A stretch of DNA of 64,000 bases from Aulostomus chinensis (taxonomy: Eukaryota > Chordata > Actinopteri > Syngnathiformes > Aulostomidae). The translations under genes and the position numbers were made by a program. This document shows, one piece after another, positions 35,501-50,300 of this stretch (position 1 is its first letter; each line of letters begins with the position of its first letter). The notes beneath the pieces are model-generated. The model made no database searches, had not been told where the DNA came from, and saw only the letters and a list, made by a program, of their open reading frames with translations. Location of the stretch: contig JBBMOA010000021.1 in assembly GCA_037954235.1 (NCBI GenBank), forward strand, positions 10,364,501 through 10,428,500, in the 5' to 3' direction.

Positions 35501-38500
35501 AAATAGCAGTCTCTTGGATTCTCTGGGGCACTAGAGAATATTGAAATGGTATTACCTCGGAGGCACAAATGCATCTATATTCCTCTTCAGACATTTTTTA
35601 TCTTTAAAAAAAAAAAAACAAGGAGTAATGTGGGAAGGGATTGTAACCTCCCCTTGATTCACGTGTCCTCCAAAGTCTGATTTAAAGATGATTGCTGCTG
35701 CACTTACTGACAATACAATGCACAAGAGCGCTTCAATCAAGGTATGAAACTCACTGACTGGATTTAGCACCTCATGAGTATCTGCAAATATTGGTCTTTT
35801 TTTCTTTCTTTTTTTTTATTTATTGGCCCGATCACTGATGTTAAAATCAGCACAGCAAATGAAGATTTGTTTCACTATCGCTCATTGTTGTTGTCTGTGA
35901 CAAGGCAAAAGTAAACAATGGCCTTGTTTATGTGTGTTTTTTTTTTACTATAAGCAAAATTTGACTGTCATATGTTAGGTTCTGTGTGGAGTCTGCATGT
36001 TCTCCCTGTTCCTGCGTGGGTTCTCTCTGGTACTCCAGCTTCCTCCCACAGTCCAAAGACATCAAGAGGGGACGAGGCTGATTGATACTCTAAATTGACC
36101 GTAGGTGTGACTGTGAGTGTGAATGCTTGTCTGTCTCTATGTGTTGGTCCTATGATGGACTGGTGATCTGTCCAGGGTGAACACCTCCTCTCGCCTGGGA
36201 TAGGCTCCAGCCCCCCACAACCCTTAACAAGAATAAGTGGAAGAAAATGGATGGATGGATGGATAAAATCGTTTTTATATAGGTAATATTGGCAAATATC
36301 AGCTATTGGCAAAATCAGTCATAAAATATCAATACATCAGATTAAAAAAATCCGACATCGTGCAACGCTGATAAATACTTTTTTGTTTTACAAGGTAATT
36401 AATCAAAAACTAAAGCCTCATTTAAAATAGATATTTCTTTCCCTCAATTATTATTTATTTCCCTCTTTTTAATTATCAGTATTCTCTATGGGGAGTTTGT
36501 ATGATACGTGTAATATTTATTTTTTGCATATTCAATGTTGCTCCATCAAAAAGGGTATCAAACATATTTCAGTTTAAAAAAAAAAAGAAAGGAGAAAAAA
36601 AAACTGCATTCTGTCCGTGTTGGCTATTTCCATAAAGCTCTCACCAGAAGTGCAGTAGATGAAGTCTTCCTCCTCTTCCAGCTCTGCATACGGTTTAGTG
36701 TTCCCCTGGTGATAATGATGCTTGATGGACTATGACAGTCCAGGCCCGGCAATATCAGCTCCTGGTGCTAGCAATCAATTTCAGACAGCGGCGGTGTCTG
36801 TGCCGTGGTGTCCATCTTTATAATTTGATTTGTTATCCCGTCGGACAGTTGTTACAGCAATCATTGCGGCGATCACTCTGCCAACAGTGACCCCAACCTC
36901 CAAATCCACACAGGACACTTGTGCTATTTCAACAATTCTCTGCCAACAACTACAAAAGTTTGTCTTAATTACATCACTGCTAATTCGCTGTCTTCCTGTA
37001 GCGGTCACCTCATTTGACTTTATGGATAACTCTCATCCCACCAACCCTCCCCACACTCCTCCTGCGGCTAAATATATTTGCCACTGCATGTAAAATGTTT
37101 GGACATCCCATAATTTTGTAATTCGCCCCCGACTACAGCTGTTGGCAGGGTGGCGAGCCAGTCGCGCCCCAGTTAATCATAGATTAGTTTATCTGGGCCA
37201 TTCCAAATCCTCATGTGTAATGCAGTGCTACCTCAGCAGCAAGTAATCACTGCCCCCTACTCCATCCAACACACACATGCACACGCACATGCACACACAC
37301 ACTCCCCCTCCTCACTTTCTCTCCAAGCCTGATTCGTCTGTCTGTCCTCCTGCCCTTCTGCCGTTACTCTCTCTCTCTCTCTTTTCTAAAACTCTCCTCT
37401 CCCCCATTCCTCATTTCTCTCCTGTGTCTATATGCATGATTGGACATTCTCATCAAACATTCATGAGGCAAACCGCTCCCAAAATGTAATATCATCAGTA
37501 TTAGTAACCCTTATTTCATTCGTTAAGGCTTTGGCGTGACTGTGTGGCATTACGGAGAATTATTCATAGGTGAATAAGTGGATCCCAGTCACAATGTGGC
37601 ATGAAATATGATGGAAAACAAGCTGATTCTTCATCCAATAGAAGAGGGTCTGTCTATAAAGTCAACGAGGGCAGGTGGTATAAAAATGTAACAGACAGAA
37701 ATAAAACTGGGCAACCACGATTGAGAGAAAGCCAGGAAGGAGGGAAACTAAAAGGGAGGCACGAAAGAAATCAGACAGCCAAGAGAAATAAAAGTTTGTT
37801 TAAAGGAAAATTTTGGTGCATTTCACCATGGTATAGTTCCCACTGATGTGTCACTCGTTTACACTCGCCAGCTCCTCTGGCTTGGCGTCCTTGTCCCGAG
37901 TTGACCCGCAGTGCCACAACATTATTGGGAAATGTGCCAGCTTGAAATAAACCTGAATTATCTGTTAAATGAAAATGATCATGAGGTGTTGAGAGCAGCT
38001 GTTGAGTGTCAAGAGAGGCCAGAGCCATCGAGGCAGCGGCTGCATTCCCATTAGGATTCATGATAAGTTATGCTTTTAAAGGAGCGTGCCAACTTTTTGG
38101 GAAATGGGCTTATTTGTCATCCATCCTAGAGCCAGAAGAGATAGAGACCCTACTCTCCTCGGTGTGAGCGCTAGTTAGCTTTAGCACAATGAACGGTGGA
38201 GGGTGGGAAGTGTTAGCATACTGCTTTTAAGGTGAATCTTGATCATCTTCATTCTCTCTTATGAAATCGGCCATGATTAGCAACAGCTGTCGATATCAAA
38301 TGTGATGCACAACCCTTATCATATTCATGTAGGAGAAAAAAATGTATTAGATGACTAATGATGGAGGTATGCTAACACTTCCCATCCACTACCACTCATT
38401 AAGCTAAGCTAGTCCTCTAATTCACACACGGAGGAGAGAGGAGTATCTATCTTTTGTCTGGCTCTGGGCAGGATGGCATATAAGCGTATTTCACAAAAGT

Positions 38501-41263
38501 TCATTTAAATGTTAAATTTGAAAAGATCATGATGTCGAATCCAGCATGTCTTGGAATCCCTCTTCCCCCTTAGCCAAACTCTCAAGTCATAACAACATAT
38601 ACCGCACGCCAAGTCTTCTCATGCAACCTTTCAAAACTCCTTCCAATTTTCATGCAAATAACACAGTTGAGCACAGGATGGAGGAGGAGGAATAGGAGGG
38701 GGGTGCTTTTCTACAAGCATTTCTTATTACAGTGCTGGGAGACAAAGGAGATGTTTGACCTACGCTGGGCAGCACAGCCTTGAGCAGGAAAACATTAGTT
38801 AAAATGTCACACACTGTGCAGATCCAGCCATCGTGGCTAGCGGAGCCTGGTTTGTTTTTTTTGTTGTTTTTTTTTCAAGCACAGCACAAAAATAGCAGCC
38901 AAATTATTCTGAAGGAGATGTAGGTCAATATTGAAGTTTCACTCTCAGGTTTGAGGCGGCAAAAAAAAAAAAAAAAGTGGGAGGGTTGGGGGGGCTGTCT
39001 GCTTAGACTATGGTTGTAATATCGGGCATAAACCCACATGGGCTACGAGGAAATAAATGTTTTCACAGGAGGAGAGAGCAAAGGATTACACTGCAATCAT
39101 AATCCTACAGTGTATCCATAAAGTTTTATAATGTTGCTCACCTCAGTGTTGGGAAGTTATTACTACATATTTTAGCTGCTATTGATTCTCCTGAGGTTGG
39201 CAGGCACCCACTGTCAATATTGTTGGTTATGAGGCTGCGATGGACTTGCATGCATGTGTAAAACATTTTTACTGAGGAATAATTTTTCTTGAAGTCATCA
39301 TTATGACAACTGCCTGCCCTTTAAACCATCCCTCATGTAAACCTCTTTATGTATTACAGCTTTAGTCAGCAATCCTCTGCGCACACGCACGCACACACAA
39401 ACACTCAACGCACACACTCAACGCACACACTCAACACACACACACGCAGCAAATTTCCATTTAACTTCAAGGCTGAACAGACAATAACGCGCAGACAAAG
39501 AGGGATTTGACTATAGCAGAATATCCTTGCCGACATGACCACCATAGACTGAGCGCAACAATATGGTACAATGTTTTTCCTCTATAGGATTGGAATGAGG
39601 TGTCCGCCGCCGTGTATCCTCTAGCCGAATCCATGAATGACAAGAGTACGCTCTTAGTGCACAAAAGCACAAATTTAGGTTTCGATGTAATGTGTTTTTT
39701 TTCCCCCACTTTGTATGTTGCTGCTTGCATCGCCCCGAGGCCTCCGCAGAGAAAATTTGCATCCGTGCCAACAGGTGAGAGGCTGTTACATGGAAACCAA
39801 TGAAAGTGCCTCAGAAGTCACCGCCTCGCCTCAGTGGGGAGAGAATATAATGTAAGAGGATGAAAGGAGCTCTAACAGGCCCGCAACTGTGATGCAACTC
39901 GGCCAATTGATGAGATTAATTACCATTAGCTGACCACTTGATTATCATATAAATAAAGATTGTGAAATCGAATGAGGCACAGACCTCTTTGTGGCGTTCC
40001 GGCAAATGTTTGAATATTTAGTAGGACATTATAAAACACCCGAGTGTTTTCCAGGACACTTTGTGCGAGCGTTTGTTATTTGAATTTCATCAGAAGCCCT
40101 AAAAGCAGTAATCCTCGTGCATTGGTGCAGTCATTCCCCCGAGGATTAATTCTTAAGAGGTACTCGCTCACTGATGTTTGGGCTGCTTCTCTGATACAGT
40201 TAGCAGGAAAGCAGCGGGCTCTGTGACTGCAACAACTCTTCCCTCACAACCAGAGAGCAGAGATTTGTGTGCTTGCTGGAACTAACTTTTTGGAGTGCAA
40301 ATCAAAGAGGATGCTGCGGGAATAAACGAGTGAGCGTGTGTGCAAAGGAAGAGAATGTGGCAACGCACTTTTATGTCAAAGAATGGGGTCCGATGGAGTT
40401 TGTCATATTGTTTTTGTCTCAGTTCCGCCCAAAGAACACACTCCCTTGGAATAAGTGGGCTGTGTTTCAGCGTCACTGTGTGTCACAGCATGAAATCATT
40501 GAGGAATGCAATTATCACTTCACCCAACAGACATTTCTCTGAAATGAGAGGGAACGAACATAAAATGGGGGAGGGAGGGAGGTGTGTGTGTGCGTGTGTG
40601 TGTGTGTGTGTGCGTGTGTGTGAGGAGAGGAAACCACCGGATATTGTTTATCCCAGTGTCTGATATAAACTTCCATGCTCCTTATGTTCAATTTGCTAAA
40701 TCTGAATCCGCTGGCATTAGAGTTGGGTATTGCACGTGGTACTTCATCATGTTGGCACGACCGGGTTCAATCTTGCCACCTGAAAGCACATGCAAGTAAG
40801 CAAGATACAAACTGTCTCAAGCGTAGTTTAACATTTCAAAACTAAACAAAGAACGTATCTAAAAGCTGAAGTGTGCAACAAATTTGACAACCAGAAAGTG
40901 CCCCGGGAGCAGCTGCAGCTCTCCTTAGCAACACTCCTACTAATTGCAAAGTTATGATTTTTCTTTCTTTTTTTCTTTTTTTATGAGCAACTACATTTGT
41001 TGCTTCAGACGAAGAAACATACCACAATGTGCCCAATTCCAAGAAACCAACAAGGGGAGGATTGGTTTGTAAAATCCACCGTCACATCACACTTTGAGCC
41101 TCACACTTCTTGTTTTTGGTTTGTTTCTTTTGGTTTGAGACTCTAAAAATAAAACATATCAGAATGAGATATTGTAAATTGCCTAATAGTCCAACATTTA
41201 CAGACTTTGAAAGTCAGTTATTCTCAAGGACATGTCATATAGTGGTGGAGCTAATGAGCCATC

Positions 41264-41325
<62 letters not shown>

Positions 41326-44300
41326 GTGCGTTTATGTTTGCTGACTGATATCAGTTCAAATGCTACCCAGCTAGCATACTAGGCTACCACTACATTTCCA
41401 CGAGCTCAAAAGACAGCCATATCTACTCTCTCCTCTTTATCATTTCACTCCAAAACTTTCTCCAATAGCCTGGTGTTTTCATTTGTTTTATGCCTCTCCA
41501 GAGACATTATTTTCTCCATTATGACCTTTAAATGATCCACTGCCAAGGCCACTACTGTGTGCTCCATTTCCCTTGGAAGACCTTATCCAAAATTCATTCC
41601 CTGAACAATCACTCTTGCAGAAATATTAAAAGCTGTTTAATAGAACGGTGATCAAATTGCCTCAGCCTACCCTCGAGGTCATTTCTGCTCATTAGAATGA
41701 TGGCAAAACTGATGTGTTCAAAAAAAAAAATTTAAACAAAAAAAAAAAGCTTTGCTTGAGAAAACCAGCCGAAGTATTTCATGCCAGTGTATCAAGCTGG
41801 CCAAAAACTGTCACCTCACCAGTCAGCGAAAGATAAACTGTCACCTCCTTACTATTAAAAGAACTCCCGTGAGAAAGAGAGAGGAAGGGAAGTAAGAGTG
41901 TAGAAACTCATCACCAAACAAACAGAAACAAAAAAAGCTCCCACACAGACAGGCCACATGAACTGGCTGCTTTATTCCCACTCGCGCAAGACACCAAGGT
42001 CAAGGTGTTTCTACCAACACATTAATAATACAGCGCCGAACAATTAGTGCCACATGATGAGGTCTTGTTTATCCGACAGCTTGGGCAAATTTACATTAAG
42101 CAACAAAGCCATTTGCTTGCATTTAAAACAGCTCGGGTGTTTTTTAGTAAGATAATGTTTACCTATGCGCCACGTTGACTATTTAAAAAACACAGACACA
42201 GATACAAGCTTCTTTAACATACACACACACACACACACAGCTGAGGCTATCTTTGGCTGCACACTGTACTGAATGTGCTTGGCAAGCTGGCTGATGAAAG
42301 GTAACAGCAGGAGAAGAACTCATTATAGATGGTGATTCAAATACAAAAGGTAGGTGGGCAGAATAATAACTTCATCTGGTCTACTTTTGATACACTACAG
42401 AAGGTTTTTGATTGTCAGCCGGCTTGACACTTTGTCTCCGAAGACCAATTTCTTTGGATCACACACCTTTTGAGGCCGATTGTTATCATAAGATAACCAA
42501 ACAATGACATTTAAGAGCTCACTCAAAGAATCGCATGGATTCTTTTTTTTTCCTTTTTTAATTTTGCATTAATACATAAAGAGAACTGCCCTTGAAACTA
42601 GACACACACACGCAAATGTATATAAACACAATGCACACACAGGCATGAAACTGAAAGTGAGCTTAGTTGCAGAGTAGAGCCCCGAGGGCTGGTCGGTTGA
42701 TTAATGAGCGGAGGAAGGCGAGGAGGACGAAGCGGAAGTGTTAATGGAGCTATGATAGATTCCTCTACGCCTGGCGTTTTATAGGTGAGTCTCCAGTGTA
42801 TCGGCTCAATGTAGCAATACGGTGCAGAAGAGTACTGCTAAGCTCCAGCTTTGTGTGGGAGGTGAGAGATGTGCATCAGATGGACTTGAATATGGAGCAA
42901 AAATACACTCTCCTTTCAAAATCACACAGCTTACATTATAAACGGAATTAATTAAACTGTCAGTGAACATTATTAGGGGCACTGTAAGTCTTGTTACAAG
43001 AATAGGAAGAGAATCCAATCACGAGTAACATTTATTATCCTCGTCAAGTCTCCCCAAAAAAAGATTCTGGCGTACTTCTTCACAGCAGTGACAGCCCTCA
43101 TTTTACAGGATCTTTCCAGTCTGTTCATAACACGTCGATGAAATTTAATATCATGGTATTGTGTAGTCAGCACTATGTCCTCAGTTCATTGTCAGAGAAG
43201 CAGGTGGAGGTTAAATGTCTCTATGGCGTCACAATGCGGACAATATTTTAGGTGTTAAATGATCACTGCACTGGGAGAATATTAAGCTAAAATAAATGTA
43301 CTTAGCATGAAAATACAACTCATTTCATGAAGCCAAAATGGACACAGTGTGCACTTTTAGTTCAACGTGGATGAAGTATTGACCCACGTGAATAGAAGAA
43401 CCTGCAAAGCAGAAAAAATGACATGTCTGTTTGTACATTACAAGTAGTTTAACTCAGTTTGAGCATACAGTATTAGCAGTTGTTACTACAAGAGTACACA
43501 GAACTGATGGGTCTGATTATACACATCTTGGATCTTGCCTTCATCTTCATGTCTACATACCTGTAAAGTTTAGTGACCTGTAACGAATGCAGGCCAGGGA
43601 TGTAAATCAGTGTAAGGCTAAAGAGTTCATGAGTCTCTATGTAACTGACCTTTTTCTAACACGCTATTCATGCTTCAATATTTTGTCTGATTTTTTTTTA
43701 TGTGGTATTTGGTATTCATTGTCCCACTGGGTAATAAAATATATCCTTATTGCTTTCTTCATTTCTGCAATATGACCTAAATATATCAACAGTTGTCTCC
43801 AGGACAAGACTTTGCCTGTATGACACACAGACTGACAAGCTGAAATTTTTTTAATTTCGTTTTCTAGCTACTTGACAGGTCAATTATCATTTTCGTTGTC
43901 ATTGTCATTAGCAACTAACTCTCGAGTGAAGTATCTTTTCCTCAAGCTGCTAATAAACAGCTAGCAAATGTTCGGAATCTGTGTGTTCTGTGTAGTTTTT
44001 GTTGTTGATTTACAGTCTCCCTTCTCTTCTGGCTACACGTGTTTTTCTGGATTCTATATTCACCAAGAAGTCATGAAGGGAAGCGAAATCTTGGTGGTCT
44101 TGACGATGAGTAGAATCAGGAACAATGCTGGATGCTGGAGTACAGGTGTTGTCACTTTAAAATGTGCAACTTTACAGTAGATATAAACATGTTACAGCCT
44201 AAAAAGTTAATTTCCCCTTTTATGACAATTGCGCAGGGTAGGATTAAAAAAAAAAATCACCTACTTAAGTTATAAAAAAAGGTTAAATATATGAATAATA

Positions 44301-47300
44301 AAAGGTGCGCCTTCTGCCACTGGCAGATGAGGCTATCGTCATTTATCTCTGGCTGGTAGCATAATTATCCATATAGCTACTTGATATTGTTTTATCTGTT
44401 TGTTCAGTCTAAACTGCTTGAAGAAAGAAAAATGCCCTAAAAATGGATGGACTGGATGGTATTGTGTCCTTCCTGCTTGTTCTAGAATGTATGGTGTTGA
44501 GGGGTATGTCGGGTGTGTTGTCGGTGTCCAGGGTTTGCTGGGATTGGAAAGATTAAATAGCCATGAAGAGAGTCTCTGGTACTGAGCTGTGATCCCCCCC
44601 CCCCCCCCACACACACACACACACACACACACCCCCAATGGGATTAGAGAACTTTGCACTTTACAAAGCAGCTCATCAGAAAACATTGCAACACAAAGCT
44701 GTTATGGACAGTGCCGGCTTGGTGCGACTGCGTGCTCGCGAACGGAGAGAGCAAGAGAAGGAGAGAAAGAAAGAGGGAGAGAAGAGAAGAGAGAGAGAAG
44801 AGTCCTATCCGGTTTATTTTGAGAACATGACATTGAGTGAGGGCAAGAAAACAGATAGAAAAAGAGCATTCTTAGCCTGCAGCTTTCTAAGATGCAGCTA
44901 TTAACATTTATCCCTGTTTCATGACAAAAAAGCTTTTGGATAATTAGGAACAACAGGAATCACTGATGTGAAATGTACAATTGAGGCCTGGGCAAAGATA
45001 AATTCATGAAAGCAACTATATAATAGACACGCATTCTTTACGAAGAATAACGACTATTGGACGTTGTTCCCATATCCTGCTCGAGATGCAATTCATCAGG
45101 GCAAATAAGAGCTGGTAATTTGTCTTCAGGTCTTTGTTTAATGGAGGGAGCTGATGAAAACCAAAGGAAATGGCCTCACAATGTATAGCCCTGCATATCT
45201 ATGAATGAATGTCCCCAACATCCATCAAAGGAGCAGCTGAAAATAGGCTGCGTGCAACACAAGAGGTAGAAGTAAAATCCAGCCTAGGTATTTTAAACCC
45301 TCTTTTTCATTTGTTGGTGGTGTTTAGAAATGCGGCACAGCCAAGTACAGTTTCCTGCGGTGGAACGTCCCGCCCCCCCCCCCCCCCCCCCGACATCCAC
45401 CAATCTAGACAGCCTGTCATTATTAATAGTGAGTGCGTGGAAGTGGCAAGAGCCTATCTTAAATGACTGGGCCATCTCGCACAATAGACACATTATTCTC
45501 CATTTCTTTGCCTCCGCTGTGGTGGGTGCTTGTGCGCCAACAAAGGGGAACATACACACACCATTACAATACGCACTGTCCATGTAAAGGCCACAGTTCG
45601 CTGAACACAAATACCCACTTGTGAGGCAAAAAACAGCCGAGGGAGACAAAAGGGGCAATAAAACAGTTGATAACCGCGAATGTAGCGAGGGCAACAGGAG
45701 GTCCAGATAAAGTAGTTGGAGAGTGATAAAGTTCATATTTCAGGAAACAAAAGAACAAGAAAACACTTTATTCAAACAGTGAAAATGAGCAGAAGGTTTA
45801 GCATTTGTTCACTACTTAACATTTCAACTTGTGATTTTTAATCAGCAGTTCTGGCTTGCTGAAAGGCATTTCGTACAATAGCGTACAACAAATTTATGAC
45901 CGAGTAGGAAGTTGTATGGAAGTTGTCTGCTGTGTTGTTTGAAACACGTAGAGAGTAAAATGTCACGGCTAAATGTATTCACAATGTGGCGTCAAATGCA
46001 TTAAATAGCCAGAAACAACTACAATTACACAAACTTGATAAAGACCAGTAACTGTTAAGTGTTGGAGCTCACCCAGCACCTGTGTGAGAGTTTGACGGCT
46101 TGATAACTGTCAATGACTCATAACGTTATAGAATTTTATTTTTTTTTGTGTGTGTGTGTATGGTTTTGAATGGACATTTTTGTGCAGTCGCATTTTTCCA
46201 AACATTTTATGGGCAAAAAATGATGGTATATTTCTACAAACATGCATGGATTTTATATTTATTTGATCAGTAGTGTATCGGTCACAAGCTTAACCGAATT
46301 CAATTTAATATGTTACACACACAGAGTATCAAAAGTTGCCTCATCATTTAGCACAAAAATTTCAGCGACTACGTTTGCTTAGTTGAGATTTATTTAATGT
46401 TGAAGAACTGCCTTGAGTGGAAAAGCGACAACACGCTGAAACATTTACGAGTTGAATAGGTTAATCATGTTTTGCTAAATTGAGTTATATTTCCATGTTA
46501 CTGTTTGCAGTGTGTCAAAAAGCCAACGAGCTGTTAGCGGTAGGGAAAGTTGTACTGAGTGCTGACTTTTAGTATTTGTCACTTGCTTCATAATAAAAAC
46601 AATTTTAAGACCCTGAGTCCTCTCTAAAACTATAAACAAGACCATATTTTTGCAAATGGTATCACCATGTTAGGAAGCAGCCCAGACTATATTGTTTTAC
46701 TGATTATTTGTTTACATTCACAATTTTGAACGATTGCAGTCACCTCTTCTCTTGATTCTGGGTCAGACAAATGCATTTTTAATGTTTTCTTCTAAAACAT
46801 TTTATGTTTTAGGTTATGTTTGACCAAGGCGCTTTAATAACTGCCCTAAGACTGCAGAGAGTGTTAGTTTGTCTCTTTCAGTTTAATCAACATATGAAAG
46901 TAAAATTTCCTCTTTTTTTCCCATCCGAGTTAATTTGCCGGCCAATTTTATTTAGACTAGAATTTCCAACCGATCAACACAGCATGGTGAGGGTATTCTG
47001 GGCTGTACAGTTGACATACAATCAAGTTGTCAGACAGCCACTGGGGATCGAGGATGAATCCATTTTGGTTGCAAAATCTCAAAGATCAAGATCCCTGTTG
47101 CCTCACAAGAATGTGATTTGTCAGAAACGCCGAGAGGGAATTTCTTCAAATTTGGCATAGACATCCACTGGGACTCAAGACAACTGAAAAGATTTTGGTC
47201 CACTTGGACTTGAGGATGAAATGGAAAGGTTTTAAAATGTCGGAGGCCAAGATCACCAACATCTCAAATGAATGCAATATCTTAGCTAAGTCATGAGGGA

Positions 47301-50300
47301 ATTTCTTCAACTTTGGCACAAACCTCCATTGGGACTCGAGAATGAACAGAAAAGACTTTGATGGTAAAAGGTCAAGGTCAAGCACACTTAGGTACAGATA
47401 GGTATTTCTAGTTCTCCTTCCGTAGCCATTTGCAGCAAAATCATCTTTATGAACCATCTGTGCACCATCTTCCCGGGAAAGGCAGACAAAGTTGACTGGT
47501 TTGTGAACATAATGGAGCATTTAGCTTAAGAGCAAAATGTTGCTTAAAAGGGGTCAGCGAAGAGCAAAAGTACATCTGAAAACAGAGAATATTTTGGACT
47601 TAGATTTTCATAAGTGGACAGAGATATTCAAGAGGGGCAGGTCAAAACAGCTGCCTTCTGTATCCAAAAACTACTGCATGAGAGCTTTTAGAGTGAACCG
47701 AAACAGTTATGAGCCAGAAAACCAAAGCAATTAGCTGAAAGCCCCGTAATACTATGTAAAGCTGAGAGGAACAGCAGGTCGGGCGATTATTCTCTGGGGA
47801 TTCATCAATGCGAGCGACCCCCTTTGACAAGCCTTTTTATCCTCTATTAATGAATGAATATTGATTATAGGTGCTTTACACATCTGGACAACACATTTTT
47901 TTGTGTCTAAAAACAAAGTGGCTGTTGAGTTGGCTGGCTGCACCTCTGGTTTCAGTGAAAATATTGTGGAGGGATATAAAATTTGAACAGAACTTATCTA
48001 CTTGATGTGTGAAGTGCTCTCCACTCTCCTAAAAATATTACACATTTACCTCAGAGGCAGCATCGGAATTACAGCTCTTTTGAAGTGTCAAAACATGTTA
48101 GTGAACGGAGAGATTGAACAGCAAACTCTTTTTTTTTTTTTTTTTTTGGTCAACACTTGGAAGAAAATTTGGATAATTTTCAACACCTGACCTTTTCTGT
48201 TTACACCAGAAACATGCACATCGTGCACGTGGACGGAGATTGAGTCGAAAATGATCCCAAGGTCAAAATTATTCAGCTTTTCGGGCAGAAGTTCATCCAG
48301 TTTATAGCGTCATTTGTTTTTCCAACTGAACCAGAGAAAGACGGGAGAGCATGGATGATTGCAGTATCACTCACGCTGTATGGAGACACTGCCACATTTC
48401 TCTGTGCACAAATCCTCTGCTTGTTTTGAACATTTAGTTTGTGTTTGTGTGGCTTTGCACTGTATCAGGGGGAATAGCCTGTTGGGGTTAGGGAGGGTGC
48501 ATTGTGGGGTGATGAATAGGATGCTTTTGTGCTCAGTCTCTCAGCTGTCTGCAAAGCAGTGAAGGAGAGAAAGGTGAGAGAGACAGGAGGGGAGAGGAGG
48601 GGTAGAAGGTGAGGAAGATAGGCAGATAAAGGGGAGGACAGATAAAATAGGAGAGAAAAGATGAGAGAAACGCTGTGAAGTGTGGGGAGTCCGGGTGAGA
48701 CACGGGGGGGAGGGGGACAAGAGGTGAGAGAACGGGTGGAGAGGTGAGGAAAAGGAGGGGAATGTGAGAAAGGAAAAGAAAGAGAGACTACTTGTGTATT
48801 CAAGAACACTGCACCGTTGTCTCTTCAGCCAACAAAGAGACAAAGAAGTTGGCTAATGTAGGAAATGGTTGCTATTCATGTCAGCAGGAAAAAAAAAAAA
48901 GAGAAAACAAACGTCCCAGGAAATAGAAGAGTAACGGGAGAGAAAGAGTCCTGTTGGGTGATTTGATCACTCTGCAGAACACAGACCTGACCTCGTGGCC
49001 TCAACCTTCACACATGATGAGCTTTGGAAATGAGCCAATCGTTGACTGACGCTGATGAGTTCAGCCAAAACTGTTGGTGTGGCAACTTTAATACTTAGTG
49101 CATAAAGAGAGCCACTCAACTGTACCATGTTCTGAGGTGAAACGGAGACCAAAAAAAACAATCACTCTTATCATTTAGCCTGTCAAAGTTGTTATTGCTC
49201 TCAAGCTTTGTCTCTCGCTATTGTATCAGGTAACTGCGACATCTGCATTTTCTCACATTCAAACCTGAATTATCCGTTTATTTCTGTTGACTCTGCAACA
49301 GGCGTCTGCAGACACAAGTGGAAATTACTCTATATTTTACATCACTTGAAGGAAAAAAGTGGATTTTGGAATCAAATCTGGGTCAGAGAGGAGCAGAAAT
49401 ATGTTTTCAGAAGATGTAAAAACTAAGATTTCTGGCTCTACCATGACATCCTTGGTGCTTGTCATTGATCTGGGTTACATAGCATTGATGATCTGGTCCC
49501 ACAAAAGTTGAATTTCGTTTTTGATCCTGTTTCCGCTGTCATCAGTTTTGTTTTGTTCTTTGGCATAATCTCTGTACTTTTCGAAACTAGCTCATACAGG
49601 ATATAGTCCTTGGCAATTATACCCATCCATGCCGATTGCACGCAGTCCTACTGACAGTATACCGACACCATATTCTGTATGCGACCCACCTAACGCTGAG
49701 CCAGGAGTGAAACGTGGGGACATTTGCATCGACTCGTGCTTGCACGCTAACCGTAGTGTTGACACAAGTATCTTAAAATACCGCATTGTTCGCTAAGAAG
49801 ACAAAGGAAGTGCACACCGATCACTCTGGTTGTTGAACATACGTATAATTATGCACAAACCGTTACGCCTACGTTGGCATAAAATGACGTTTCATGGGAA
49901 TACATTGCTCCGAACAAGCAGTTGTGGGGGGGGTAAAAGAGTTGCCCAGTCCAAATCAGTTTAACAGCCAAATGATTGGTTCAAATTAAGGATGAATATT
50001 TTTGTGCGCTAGTGTTTAATCATTTCTCAATAATTTCATCATAGTGATGCATTCTTACATAGAACGTCTTTTTTTTTTTTTTTTAGAGGCAGCAGCTGTC
50101 CTCAGGAGGAGTCCTGAGCTCCATCAGATCTGTCAGAAAGTGTTTATTTTGCTGTTGGTCAAAGTCCAGGCTGCATATCACACGTTGCCAATCAGCGAGA
50201 TGAAACTGCTGACTCTGGCTCTTATTTTAAGTATGATCAGCACATACGTACCTTTTGCTACAGTTTTTACCGAGTGATCCAACCTACACAAACTTGAGCA

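Noticed and set aside
44339..44686. 115-codon minus-strand open frame
   Set aside because: It runs through the CA/C compound repeat (Val-Cys and Gly runs) and has no homology.
45293..45736. 147-codon minus-strand open frame
   Set aside because: It includes translation of a poly-C/G run as a glycine stretch, with otherwise random composition.
46816..47160. 114-codon plus-strand open frame
   Set aside because: Its end overlaps an interspersed tandem repeat, the rest shows no family motif, and there is no supporting exon structure.
48465..48843. Ser/Pro/Leu-rich minus-strand open frames
   Set aside because: These are translations of the homopurine tract read from the pyrimidine strand.
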